From assembly GCF_029688625.1 (NCBI RefSeq), contig NZ_JARULC010000003.1:124001-188000 (forward strand): a stretch of 64,000 nucleotides of DNA, in the 5' to 3' direction. Both the position numbers and the translations under genes were made by a program. Below, one piece after another: positions 1-8,047 of the stretch. Numbering within the stretch: position 1 is the stretch's first letter; every line of letters begins with the position of its first letter. The notes under the pieces were generated by a model. It saw only the letters and a program-made list of their open reading frames with translations, searched no databases and was not told the DNA's origin. This stretch comes from Qipengyuania marincola (GTDB taxonomy: Bacteria; Pseudomonadota; Alphaproteobacteria; Sphingomonadales; Sphingomonadaceae).

Positions 1-654
1 GATATCCTGCACCAGCGCGCGGGCAACCGCATGTTCGCCCATGGCATTGAGTGCCCGCACGCGCAGCGTGGCGAACTCGGCCGGGTCCATGCCGTCGGGC
101 GCGGCAAGACGGCTGGCGAGCGCGCGGCGCAAGAGAATGTGGCCCCAGCGCGACACCACCGGCCCGGTCATCCCCGCTAGCGCCGCACGCACCAGGGCTG
201 AAGGCTGTCGGCCCAGCGATCCGGCGGGCATGCCGCCTTCCGCGGGCGCCAGCAGACCGGCTTGCGCCATCGACCGTTGGGCAGCCGGTGGAATGTCGAA
301 CTTCGGCTTCAGCCCGAGCAACTCGTCAAGCTCGTCGGTGGACATGCGCTCGAGTTCCTCGAGCGTTGGAAGATTTGCCAGATCGAAGCCGTCGGCACTC
401 GGAGTGGGTCCACCGTCCGATCGATCCGGAAGCGGCTGGACGATCTCGCCCGGGGTCCGGTTCACGCCGTCGGCTCCAGGCGTGGCGGTCGGCGTCGCCG
501 ATGGCGTTGCCGGGGATTGTCGCGGCGTCGGGCTCGGGCTGGGCGAAGGTTGGTCGAAGCCCGGCGGCAGAAGGTCCGCCGGCGCGGATTGTGCCCATAC
601 TATCGAGGAACACAGAGCCAGGGCGCCGCCGCCGATCAGCCAGCCGGTCTTCAT
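1..654 (-). CDS. Secreted proline-rich hypothetical protein (3' end cut by window edge)
   Basis: The frame reads open from an ATG at 654 to the window edge, so at least 218 residues are present and the C-terminus is missing. It starts with a signal peptide (MKTGWLIGGGALALCSS, cleavage probably after VWAQ), followed by a Pro/Ser/Thr-rich linker at about residues 35-60 and then a mostly helical region. The start overlaps the stop of the upstream 44-residue membrane peptide by four bases (ATGA), so the two are probably translated together. It is divergent from aroK. I do not recognise the family. It is likely an exported or periplasmic protein; no catalytic motif is visible in the part shown. 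Confidence 0.7.
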   Translation of the reverse strand, partial: MKTGWLIGGGALALCSSIVWAQSAPADLLPPGFDQPSPSPSPTPRQSPATPSATPTATPGADGVNRTPGEIVQPLPDRSDGGPTPSADGFDLANLPTLEELERMSTDELDELLGLKPKFDIPPAAQRSMAQAGLLAPAEGGMPAGSLGRQPSALVRAALAGMTGPVVSRWGHILLRRALASRLAAPDGMDPAEFATLRVRALNAMGEHAVARALVQDI

Positions 655-785
655 CGCGCGGCTCCCGGCGTCGCAATCTCCTGCTCGATCGGGTGGAGCG
701 GCTCCTGCCCGCCATCGATCCATGCAACGACCAGCAATACACCGATGATCGTCGCCACGACGCCCATGATACGCTTCGAGTTCAT
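651..785 (-). CDS. 44-residue single-span membrane peptide
   Basis: A small reading frame of 44 codons starts at an ATG (783-785) and ends with TGA at 651-653, sharing ATGA with the start of the secreted protein downstream. The peptide begins MNSKRIMGVVATIIGVLL and has one hydrophobic span (about residues 6-23), followed by a short polar tail (HPIEQEIATPG). The tight coupling and the clean transmembrane segment argue that it is a real gene. Function is unknown; it may be a membrane partner of the secreted protein. The promoter should lie in the 75-base gap shared with aroK. Confidence 0.55.
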   Translation of the reverse strand: MNSKRIMGVVATIIGVLLVVAWIDGGQEPLHPIEQEIATPGAAR

Positions 786-860
786 CGCCAAGATTTTCGC
801 GTCCCGCCTGAAGTGCTGATACCTTGCCCGCGCCCTAGCGCATCTCTAGGCACGGCGGCA

Positions 861-1427
861 ATGACCCACGCGCACGCCCTGCCCCTCGACCGTGTCGCCG
901 CGATTGCCGGACGGATAGATCGCCCGATCGTGCTGGTCGGCCTGATGGGCGTGGGCAAATCGACCGTGGGGCGAAGGCTTGCCGCGCTTCTGGAGACCGG
1001 TTTCGTCGACGCGGATGAGGAGATCGAGCGCGCTGCCGACCGAAGCGTCGCCGAAATATTCGATGCGCATGGCGAAACCTATTTTCGCGAGGGCGAACGC
1101 CGCGTGATCGCGCGGCTGATGGAAGAAGACCATGGCGTGATCGCCACCGGGGGCGGCGCCTTCGTCAATGCCGAAACGCGGCGCCTGATCCTCGACACCG
1201 CGATTGCCGTTTGGCTCGATTGCGACATCGACACGCTGGTCGAGCGGACCGGTCGGCGCAACACCCGGCCGCTGTTGCAGAAGGGCGACCCCCGCGAAAT
1301 CCTGACCGGGCTTAAGGATCAGCGCAGCGCCGCCTATGCCGAGGCGCAGATTCACGTCGTGACCGACGACGGTCCGCACCAGCAGACGGTGCTACGCATT
1401 CTGGAGGCGATCGACGCATGGCTATAA
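861..1427 (+). CDS. aroK: Shikimate kinase
   Basis: Phosphorylates shikimate to shikimate-3-phosphate with ATP, the fifth step of the chorismate pathway, in the cytoplasm. The 188-residue protein shows the Walker A motif GLMGVGKST at residues 27-35, the acidic shikimate-binding region (DADEEIE), and the conserved GGGAF and RNTRPLL segments. ATG at 861 gives a normal family length. The frame is open far upstream, but those codons lie over the divergent gene and were rejected. It overlaps aroB by 10 bases, the usual aroK-aroB pair, so both are expected on one transcript. Confidence 0.95.
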   Translation: MTHAHALPLDRVAAIAGRIDRPIVLVGLMGVGKSTVGRRLAALLETGFVDADEEIERAADRSVAEIFDAHGETYFREGERRVIARLMEEDHGVIATGGGAFVNAETRRLILDTAIAVWLDCDIDTLVERTGRRNTRPLLQKGDPREILTGLKDQRSAAYAEAQIHVVTDDGPHQQTVLRILEAIDAWL

Positions 1428-2539
1428 TCCCGGTCGAACTGGCAGGCCGGAGCTACGACGTGCATGTCGGTCATGGCCTGCTGGACAATGCGTTGGTTAA
1501 GGCCCGCAAATTCGTGGAGCCCTTTTCCGGGCGCAAGGTGCCGGTCGTGGCCGACCGTAAAGCCATGGATCACCACGGCGAACGCCTGGCGCAGTCGCTG
1601 GCTGTGGACGGCTACGCAATCGAATGGTTCGTGGTCGAGCCGGGAGAGACGGCCAAGAGCTGGGCCGGCCTCGAAAAGCTCGTCGACTGGCTACTGGCAC
1701 TCGGCATAACGCGCAGCGACCATGTTTTCGCCCTCGGTGGCGGCGTGGTCGGCGACCTCACCGGCTTTGCCTGCGCGATCGTGAAGCGCGGATGCGGGTT
1801 CGTGCAATTGCCGACCACCTTGCTGGCGCAAGTCGACAGCTCGGTCGGGGGCAAGACCGCGATCAATACCGCGGCGGGCAAGAATCTCGTCGGCGCGTTC
1901 CACCAGCCGTCGCTCGTACTCGCCGATCTCGATACGCTGGCCACCCTCCCGCCGCGCGAGTTGCGCGCAGGCTACGCCGAGGTGCTCAAATATGGCGTGC
2001 TGGGCGATGCGGAATTCTTCGATTGGCTGGACGATCGTGGCGGTGCAGTTCTCGCGCTGGGCGACGAGGCGCTGGAGCAGGCTGTCGCCACCAGCGTCGC
2101 AGCGAAGGCACGGATCGTCGCCGAGGACGAGCGCGAGACCACCGGGACCCGCGCGCTGCTCAATCTAGGGCACACGTTCGGCCATGCGCTGGAGGCGGAG
2201 ACGGGCTTTTCAGACCGCCTGCTGCATGGCGAAGGGGTGGCGCTGGGAATGGTGCTGGCGGCGCGCTATTCGGCCCGCCGCGGCAATCTGAGCGACGATA
2301 GTGCCGCGCGCATCACGCGTGCTATCGATGCGGCAGGGCTTCCGGCAGAGATTTCCGCTCTTGGCCTCGACTGCGATGGGCAGGCATTGGTCGCACATAT
2401 GCTGCACGACAAGAAGATGGAATCCGGCGGCACCCTGCCCTTCATCCTCCTGCACGATATCGGCTCGGCCTATCTTGCGAAAGACGTCGATCTGGCAGAT
2501 GTCGCCACATTCCTCGATGGGCAGTTGCAGGCACATTGA
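1418..2539 (+). CDS. aroB: 3-dehydroquinate synthase
   Basis: Converts DAHP to 3-dehydroquinate, the second step of the shikimate pathway, using NAD+ and a divalent metal. At 373 residues it has normal length. Visible landmarks are the NAD-binding GGGVVGDLTGF, the SSVGGKTAIN segment, EVLKYG, and the metal-ligand motifs GHTFGHALE and LHGEGVALGM. It starts inside the end of aroK with a 10-base overlap, indicating translational coupling. The next gene follows within about 20 bases, so the operon probably continues into the cyclase-family gene. Confidence 0.96.
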   Translation: MAIIPVELAGRSYDVHVGHGLLDNALVKARKFVEPFSGRKVPVVADRKAMDHHGERLAQSLAVDGYAIEWFVVEPGETAKSWAGLEKLVDWLLALGITRSDHVFALGGGVVGDLTGFACAIVKRGCGFVQLPTTLLAQVDSSVGGKTAINTAAGKNLVGAFHQPSLVLADLDTLATLPPRELRAGYAEVLKYGVLGDAEFFDWLDDRGGAVLALGDEALEQAVATSVAAKARIVAEDERETTGTRALLNLGHTFGHALEAETGFSDRLLHGEGVALGMVLAARYSARRGNLSDDSAARITRAIDAAGLPAEISALGLDCDGQALVAHMLHDKKMESGGTLPFILLHDIGSAYLAKDVDLADVATFLDGQLQAH

Positions 2540-2559
2540 CGCGCGAAATTGCTGCGCCC

Positions 2560-3342
2560 ATGCTGCGCAGCATGACGCGGTTCGTCGACCTTTCGATCCC
2601 CATCACGAACGAGGTCGTTTCCGACCCAGAAGTCATGCGCCCGAAAATCCAGTACATGACCCACGAAAACACGTGGGAGCAGATCGCGATGTTCTTTCCC
2701 GGGCTGGAGAAGGAGGATCTGCCGGACGGCGAAGGCTGGGCGGTCGAGATGCTGGAACTGTCCACTCACAATGGGACGCATATGGACGCCCCCTGGCATT
2801 ATCACTCGACCACCGATGCCGGCGCACGTCCAGCTCCCAGCATCGACGAGGCGCCTCTCGACCGCTTCCTGCGGCCCGGGGTCAAACTGGACTTCAGCCA
2901 TTTGCCGCACGGCCACGTGGTCAGCAGCGCCGAGGTTGAGGACGCATTCGACGCGATCGAATACGAACTCCGGCCACTCGACATCGTGCTGGTGCAGTCG
3001 GGTGCGGTCTATGGGACGGAAAATTTTACCGACCAGGGCGTCGGTCTCGGCGCCGAAGCGACGTTATGGTTGACGGAACGCGGCGTGGAGGTGGTCGGCA
3101 CGGATGCCTGGAGCTGGGATGCACCGTTCAGCCACACGGCGAAACGCTGGGCCGAGACCCACGATCCGGCGATCATCTGGGAAGGTCACAAGGCCGGTCG
3201 CACCCGCCCCTATTACCAGATCGAGAAGCTGACCAATCTCGAGGCGCTGCCCCCTCATGGCTTCACAGTCAGCTGCTTCCCGGTCAAGATCGAACGCGCC
3301 AGCGCCGGATGGATCCGCGCAGTGGCGATGATAAAGGACTGA
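2560..3342 (+). CDS. Cyclase-family metal-dependent hydrolase (kynurenine formamidase-like)
   Basis: The protein has the signature STHNGTHMDAPWHY (HxGTHxD), which defines the cyclase/KynB metal-dependent hydrolase superfamily, with later conserved parts such as GTDAWSWD and a C-terminal SCFPVKIERASAGWIRAVA. Family members hydrolyse N-formylkynurenine, isatin or other amides and lactones; the substrate cannot be told from sequence, and no kyn genes lie nearby. The start is uncertain: ATG 2560 (260 residues), ATG 2572, or a TTG at 2536 overlapping the aroB stop. None has a good Shine-Dalgarno. It is the third gene of the aroK-aroB transcription unit. Confidence 0.8.
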   Translation: MLRSMTRFVDLSIPITNEVVSDPEVMRPKIQYMTHENTWEQIAMFFPGLEKEDLPDGEGWAVEMLELSTHNGTHMDAPWHYHSTTDAGARPAPSIDEAPLDRFLRPGVKLDFSHLPHGHVVSSAEVEDAFDAIEYELRPLDIVLVQSGAVYGTENFTDQGVGLGAEATLWLTERGVEVVGTDAWSWDAPFSHTAKRWAETHDPAIIWEGHKAGRTRPYYQIEKLTNLEALPPHGFTVSCFPVKIERASAGWIRAVAMIKD

Positions 3343-3900
3343 TTGGCTCGGGTTATTGTCCTCAATGGGGTGAGCAGCGCAGGCAAATCCTCACTTGCAA
3401 AGGCCATGCAGGATCATGCCGGACGCGACTGGCTGCACGTTTCGCTGGACGACTTTATCTCGATGATTCCACCAAAACGAGAGTCTGCGCCCCGTTGGTT
3501 TCGCGTCGAGAATGTGGGAGAGCCCGACGCGCCTCCCGAGGTTGCCTTTACCAATGGCCGGTGCGGGGCCGCTCTTACGCAAGCAATGCGCGATTTTGTT
3601 GCCGCGGCCGCCAATCACGGGCTCGACATTATAGTCGACTACGTTTGCACGGAGGAGGAAATGGCGGACTATCGCCGCCAGCTAAAGCGACACGAATTGG
3701 CGATCGTCCGCGTCGATGTGCCGCTTGAAACGGCCGAGCGGCGCGAGCGGGCACGCGGAGACAGGATGGTCGGACTAGCCCGGCAGCAGCACGCTCGTAT
3801 TCACGCTGACATTAAGTATGATTACCAGATCAACAACGAGGATGGCGGATTGCAGACGTGCGCAGCCGCAATCCTGGCCAAGTTCGATCGCCTCGACTAG
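3343..3900 (+). CDS. Chloramphenicol phosphotransferase-like P-loop kinase
   Basis: A 185-residue P-loop protein with Walker A GVSSAGKSS near residues 9-17, the segment LDDFISMIP that follows it in the CPT-like family, an aspartate-rich strand (DIIVDYV), and an RRERARGDR lid-like stretch. Members resemble Streptomyces chloramphenicol 3-O-phosphotransferase, but most have unknown substrates. The start is a TTG (3343-3345) directly after the TGA of the cyclase gene; an AAAGGA Shine-Dalgarno lies inside the end of that gene. Its stop (TAG) overlaps the stop of the convergent gene in the palindrome CTAG. Base use looks less GC-rich than its neighbours. A resistance role should not be assumed. Confidence 0.75.
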   Translation: MARVIVLNGVSSAGKSSLAKAMQDHAGRDWLHVSLDDFISMIPPKRESAPRWFRVENVGEPDAPPEVAFTNGRCGAALTQAMRDFVAAAANHGLDIIVDYVCTEEEMADYRRQLKRHELAIVRVDVPLETAERRERARGDRMVGLARQQHARIHADIKYDYQINNEDGGLQTCAAAILAKFDRLD

Positions 3901-4157
3901 CCTACCCGCGGCTCCAGCCGTGTGACCTTCGCCCCGGCACCGACCGGTTGATAATCGGCCATCATCGCATCGTGTTCGGCAAACAACCGCTCGATCTCGC
4001 TGCGCCGTTCAAGCAGCATCTGGGCGATGCCGGGCGCAAGGCTGTCGCCCTCGCCGATCTTGCCGAGGATACCGGCGAGGTCCGCGACCGTCGCCTCTTC
4101 CGGGGTCTTGTGATAGTGACCCCGAGTATCGAAAAACCCTGTTCCCCTGTGTGCCAT
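3897..4157 (-). CDS. Hypothetical protein, 86 residues
   Basis: A soluble, charged 86-residue protein starting MAHRGTGFFDTRGHYHKTPE and largely helical after residue 17, with the helix LAPGIAQMLLERRSEIERL. The start at 4157 is chosen because CAGGAG lies at the right distance upstream; longer starts lack one. No family is recognised. Its TAG stop shares CTAG with the convergent kinase gene. Two short inverted repeats lie 69-103 bases upstream of the start and could be its operator region. Confidence 0.6.
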   Translation of the reverse strand: MAHRGTGFFDTRGHYHKTPEEATVADLAGILGKIGEGDSLAPGIAQMLLERRSEIERLFAEHDAMMADYQPVGAGAKVTRLEPRVG

Positions 4158-4225
4158 GCGAAACTCCTGTGCGTGGTGCTGCAGAAGCGAACCGAAGGCC
4201 AACAGTATCTCCGGCTATGCGATTC

Positions 4226-4260
4226 GGTAAAAGTCGATTTACCAAGATTCGTAGCGAATC
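4226..4260. promoter_or_regulatory. Two tandem perfect inverted repeats upstream of the 86-residue gene
   Basis: GGTAAA-6-TTTACC (4226-4243) is followed two bases later by GATTCG-3-CGAATC (4246-4260). Both arms are perfect. They lie in the 180-base gap between the pccA stop and the start of the 86-residue gene. Such paired palindromes may be a regulator operator or short RNA hairpins after pccA. There is no strong T-run, so they are not a clear terminator. No known consensus is recognised. Confidence 0.35.
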
Positions 4261-4337
4261 ATGCAATTTCGCAAGGAAACGGACGTCTCGCTTTACGGAG
4301 ATTTCACGCGATTTTCGTTAAGCGCGCGCGGCGCTTG

Positions 4338-6392
4338 TCATTCGAGTTCGAGAATCACCGCATCGACCGCGAGGCTATCGCCCTCCTCCGCGTTGATCTT
4401 GCTCACCACGGCTTCCTTTTCCGCACGCAGGATGTTTTCCATCTTCATCGCCTCGACCGTTGCCAGCGGCTGGCCGGGCTGCACCTCGTCGCCCTCGCCG
4501 ACATGCAGTTTGACCAGCAGGCCGGGCATCGGACAGATCAGCATCTTCGAAAGATCGGGCGGCTCCTTTTCGATCATGTGCGAAGCAAGATGGGCGATCC
4601 GGCTTTGCAGGATGCGCAGTTGGTGCGTGGCGCCTCGCGTGGTCATCGCGTAGCCGGTGCGCGTCGGCGATAGCTGCAGGGTGAACGTTTCGCTCACCTC
4701 ACCATCGCTCCCGCCAAATTCGACTTCTATCATGACGTCGCCGGGTGTGTATTCCATCTCCAGCGAAACCGGTTCGCCGTCGACGGTGATGGCGTCTTCA
4801 CCAAGACGAACCTCGAAGGTCGAGGACTCCGCTTCGCGCTCGCCAATACGGATTGACCATTCGCCCGGCGCGTAAAAATCACCGTCAAGCTGCTGATCGA
4901 TCCGCCGGGCACGGTCGGCATCCGCGGTGGCAATCACTCCGCCAACGGCGGCAAGCACACGCATCAGTTCGTCCGATGCCGGCGCGCCTTGGAACCCTTC
5001 CGGATACTCTTCCGCTATGAAGCCGGTCGTCAGGTCACCGGAACGGAAGCGCGGATGCTGCATGATCGCGCTCAGGAAATCGACATTGTGACCCAAGCCT
5101 TCGATCCGGAAAGCGTCGAGCGCCTGAACCTGCAGATCCGCCGCCTCGTCGCGCGTTTCGCCCCAGGTGACCAGCTTGGCGATCATCGGGTCATAGTGGA
5201 TCGACACCTCTCCGCCCTCATAGACGCCATCGTCGACGCGGATGCCATCCACGCCGCGGCGGCCGTTCTCTGCCCCGTCGTCGGTCCAGGGTTCGACCGG
5301 GGGCTGGTAATGCACCAGCCGCCCGATGCTGGGCAGGAAACCGCGATAGGGATCCTCGGCATAGACGCGGTTTTCGATCGCCCAGCCGTCGATCTTCACA
5401 TCATCCTGCGTCATGCCGAGCTTCTCGCCCGCAGCGACACGGATCATCCATTCGACCAGATCGACCCCTGTGATCATCTCGGTCACCGGGTGCTCCACCT
5501 GAAGGCGGGTGTTCATCTCGAGGAAGTAGAAGCTCTCGCCGGTCTTGTCGGCCCCGCTGACGATCAGTTCGACCGTGCCCGCGCTGTGATAGCCGACCGC
5601 CTTCGACAGGGCGACGCATTGCTCACCCATCGCCTTTCGCATCTTCGGCGTGACGAAAGGCGATGGCGCTTCTTCCACCACCTTCTGGTGGCGACGCTGG
5701 ATGCTGCATTCGCGCTCGTTCAAGCAAAGCACATTGCCGTGCTTGTCGCCGAGGATCTGGATCTCGATGTGGCGCGGATCCTCGATGAATTTCTCGATGA
5801 AGACGCGGTCATCGCCGAAGGAATTGAAGCCCTCGCGCTTGGTCGCCTCGAACCCTTCGCGCACGTCCTTCTCGCTATAGGCGAGGCGCATGCCCTTGCC
5901 GCCGCCGCCAGCGCTGGCCTTCATCATCACCGGATAGCCGATGTCGTTGCTGATCTCGACCGCGTGATCGGTATCGCGGATTTCACCGACAAAGCCGGGT
6001 ACCACATTGACGCCAGCCTCGCGGGCGATCTTCTTGGATTCGATCTTGTCGCCCATCGCGGCGATCGCGTCGGCCGGTGGTCCGATGAAGGCGATGTTCT
6101 CTTTGGAGAGCGCTTCGACGAAGCTCGCCCGTTCGGACAGGAAGCCATAGCCCGGATGCACCGCCTCCGCGCCTGTCTGCTTGCAGGCGGCGATGATCTT
6201 GTCGGCGACGAGATAGCTTTCGGATGCCTGCGCCGGGCCGATATGGACCGCCTCGTCCGCCATCTTCACGAAGGGCGCGCGGGCATCGGCATCGGAATAG
6301 ACCGCCACCGTGGCAATGCCCATCCGCTTGGCGGTCTTGATCACGCGACAGGCAATCTCGCCGCGGTTGGCAATCAGAATTTTCGTGAACAT
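4338..6392 (-). CDS. pccA: Propionyl-CoA (acyl-CoA) carboxylase, biotin-carrying alpha subunit
   Basis: Carboxylates its own biotin with ATP and bicarbonate; the beta subunit (pccB, 15634-17166) then transfers the carboxyl group to propionyl-CoA. The 684-residue chain has the biotin carboxylase domain first (FTKILIANRGEIACRV, HPGYGFLSE, the ATP-grasp glycine loop KASAGGGGKGM and EMNTRLQVEHPVTE), then a PCC-type linker, then the C-terminal biotinyl domain with VEAMKMENI and biotinylated Lys650. Acetyl-CoA or methylcrotonyl-CoA carboxylase alpha subunits share this layout, but the linked mutase and epimerase genes favour propionyl-CoA. It is the last gene of the propionate block and is separated from pccB by 9 kb. 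Confidence 0.92.
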   Translation of the reverse strand: MFTKILIANRGEIACRVIKTAKRMGIATVAVYSDADARAPFVKMADEAVHIGPAQASESYLVADKIIAACKQTGAEAVHPGYGFLSERASFVEALSKENIAFIGPPADAIAAMGDKIESKKIAREAGVNVVPGFVGEIRDTDHAVEISNDIGYPVMMKASAGGGGKGMRLAYSEKDVREGFEATKREGFNSFGDDRVFIEKFIEDPRHIEIQILGDKHGNVLCLNERECSIQRRHQKVVEEAPSPFVTPKMRKAMGEQCVALSKAVGYHSAGTVELIVSGADKTGESFYFLEMNTRLQVEHPVTEMITGVDLVEWMIRVAAGEKLGMTQDDVKIDGWAIENRVYAEDPYRGFLPSIGRLVHYQPPVEPWTDDGAENGRRGVDGIRVDDGVYEGGEVSIHYDPMIAKLVTWGETRDEAADLQVQALDAFRIEGLGHNVDFLSAIMQHPRFRSGDLTTGFIAEEYPEGFQGAPASDELMRVLAAVGGVIATADADRARRIDQQLDGDFYAPGEWSIRIGEREAESSTFEVRLGEDAITVDGEPVSLEMEYTPGDVMIEVEFGGSDGEVSETFTLQLSPTRTGYAMTTRGATHQLRILQSRIAHLASHMIEKEPPDLSKMLICPMPGLLVKLHVGEGDEVQPGQPLATVEAMKMENILRAEKEAVVSKINAEEGDSLAVDAVILELE

Positions 6393-6467
6393 TCAGGCTC
6401 CGGAAGGCGGCTCGGTTCTTGAGATGCCTATGCCGCCCCCGGGATGCCACTTCAAGTCGAACGCGCC

Positions 6468-6914
6468 TCAATAGGTCGCGTGGGCATGTCCGACATAGCT
6501 GGTCTGCGTCTGAATCAGCGAATCAAACTCCTCGATTATCGCCATCGCCTGTTCCTGCCCGCCGGCCAGCTTGGCCATTTCACCCATCCACGCAATATCG
6601 TCGGGCGAGGTGGCCCACGTCATGTCGCTGGGCCCGCCATTCATCGGAAAAACATAAACCGCGTCCCAGTCGCCAGTGTCGAAGTGGATGCCATGGATGC
6701 CGCTGTCCCGCCCGGTCTGATTGTCGGCCTTGGCAAAATAATTCTCGATGATCTCCATCGCGCGGGCCCGCTTGCCCTGCTTGAATTTCGTCATGACGAC
6801 GCGCGCCCAGGTTACGTCCTCCATGCGCTGCGGTGTGTTTGCCTCCTGCGCGGCGGCGGGCACCATCGGCATGGCCAGGCCAAGCGCGGCGGCGATCATA
6901 ACAAGCTTCTTCAT
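6468..6914 (-). CDS. Secreted hypothetical protein, 148 residues
   Basis: Begins with a clear signal peptide (MKKLVMIAAALGLAMPMVPAAAQ). The mature part has WARVVMTKFKQGKRARAMEII and later HGIHFDTGDWDAVYVFPM. This alternation resembles dimeric alpha/beta-barrel (NIPSNAP-like or ABM-like) folds, but that is only an impression. The start at 6914 has GAGAGGA upstream and was preferred over a longer form without a signal peptide. It sits between the DUF3445 gene and pccA, separate from both by 75-140 bases. Function unknown. Confidence 0.65.
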   Translation of the reverse strand: MKKLVMIAAALGLAMPMVPAAAQEANTPQRMEDVTWARVVMTKFKQGKRARAMEIIENYFAKADNQTGRDSGIHGIHFDTGDWDAVYVFPMNGGPSDMTWATSPDDIAWMGEMAKLAGGQEQAMAIIEEFDSLIQTQTSYVGHAHATY

Positions 6915-7049
6915 CAGTCCTCTCCCCTTTCGAAGGATAACGACCCTGGAAGCGATCCGGTTTTTATTGTGATGCTGCGTAACCAGCAGGCTTGAGAACA
7001 GGCCCAATTCGAGAGCGAGTCAAGCCGCCCGTTCAAGCGACTGGAACCG

Positions 7050-7832
7050 CTAGACTTTCCCTGCGAAGCCAATCAACGCCTGCGCATAGTGCTCGGCGCC
7101 TCGGCGCTCTCCCTCGCCCTCGAGCAGCTTCTCTATGGCGGAGGCGAGTCGCTCGATATTCATCGCGGACAACTGGCCGAGTGGCGAGACGTAGATGCCG
7201 ATGGTAAAAAGGATAGCGCCGGTTTCGGGCAAGCGGCGCAGGGTCTGGCGCTCGGAGCGCACGAACAGCGTCTTCCCCGCGTTCTCGGGCGTCACGTGCG
7301 CAAAGGCGCGTTCGGGCGGTTCGGCAATCCAGCGGCGCTTCCCGGTCGCGGCGATGAACCAGTTGCAGCGCCCGTAAATCGCACCCGGTTTCAACTTGGC
7401 CATGAAATTGTCGACGCCGCTTGCCAGCTGCTCTTCATAGCCCTGGATCGGAGCATGAAGCGCGCGCAGCGGCAGGCCCAGTTTCTCGGCAGGCACCCAG
7501 TCGGATGGCCATGCGACTGCCGCACCGACAAGCCGGTACTGCTCCTCGCAGGGCGCGAGCGTTAGGAGGCACATGTCCTCGTGATGCGCACGCGCCGCTT
7601 CGGGCAAACCGCCGGACAGGCCGAGCAAGGTGGCGAGCTCCGCGCCGGGCGCTTCTGCTTCAGGTGCGAGCTGGATGCCGTCGGGATATGTGGCAAACCC
7701 CTCGGCGCGAGCGGCGAGATCGGGTTCGGGCTGGAGCCATTCGCTCTCGTCCAGCCTGGCGAGCCCCATCTTGAGCGTCCCACCACCGCGGGCACGCGGA
7801 AGCAATTCATCCACCGAAAAACCGAGACTCAT
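7050..7832 (-). CDS. DUF3445 / haem-dependent oxidative N-demethylase-like protein
   Basis: The 260-residue protein carries the hallmarks of the DUF3445 family: HEDMCLLT, LRALHAPIQGYEEQL, GRCNWFI, and RSERQTLRRLPETGAILFTIGIY. Characterised members are haem enzymes with a PAS-like fold that oxidatively demethylate secondary or tertiary amines. The His of HAPIQGYE is a plausible haem ligand (inference from family). The partner subunits of multi-component demethylases are not nearby, so the substrate is open. It is joined by ATGA overlap to the 72-residue membrane protein upstream, which is joined to bioB, so all are probably co-translated. Confidence 0.82.
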   Translation of the reverse strand: MSLGFSVDELLPRARGGGTLKMGLARLDESEWLQPEPDLAARAEGFATYPDGIQLAPEAEAPGAELATLLGLSGGLPEAARAHHEDMCLLTLAPCEEQYRLVGAAVAWPSDWVPAEKLGLPLRALHAPIQGYEEQLASGVDNFMAKLKPGAIYGRCNWFIAATGKRRWIAEPPERAFAHVTPENAGKTLFVRSERQTLRRLPETGAILFTIGIYVSPLGQLSAMNIERLASAIEKLLEGEGERRGAEHYAQALIGFAGKV

Positions 7833-8047
7833 TTTCTCGCTTCGGTCCGGAAGACAAGCAGAAACAAGACGCTCAACGCAAGGCTGGCAATCGCGAGGCC
7901 GCCGTAAAGCGGGCCGTAATCGCTACAGAAATCCTGCCCCCACTGGCACTCGAACCGCGGAACGGCGCTGAACCAACCGACAGCGAAAACCAGCGCAACC
8001 CCTGCCATGACCGCGCTGGCCAGAAGTGTCGCAGCGCGACGGATCAC
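7829..8047 (-). CDS. Small two-span membrane protein
   Basis: A 72-residue protein with two hydrophobic spans (about residues 7-26 and 48-66) and a short loop containing two cysteines ([14 protein letters not shown]). The GTG start (8045-8047) overlaps the bioB stop as GTGA, and its own stop overlaps the start of the DUF3445 gene as ATGA. The loop cysteines lie between the spans and could form a disulfide if the loop is periplasmic. No family recognised. Its position suggests it serves either BioB's operon or the haem protein, but nothing proves this. Confidence 0.65.
   Translation of the reverse strand: MIRRAATLLASAVMAGVALVFAVGWFSAVPRFECQWGQDFCSDYGPLYGGLAIASLALSVLFLLVFRTEARK

Noticed and set aside
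51-860. Long frame running into aroK from upstream (458 codons in all)
   Set aside because: It lies over the divergent secreted protein and small membrane peptide; shikimate kinase homology begins only after 861.
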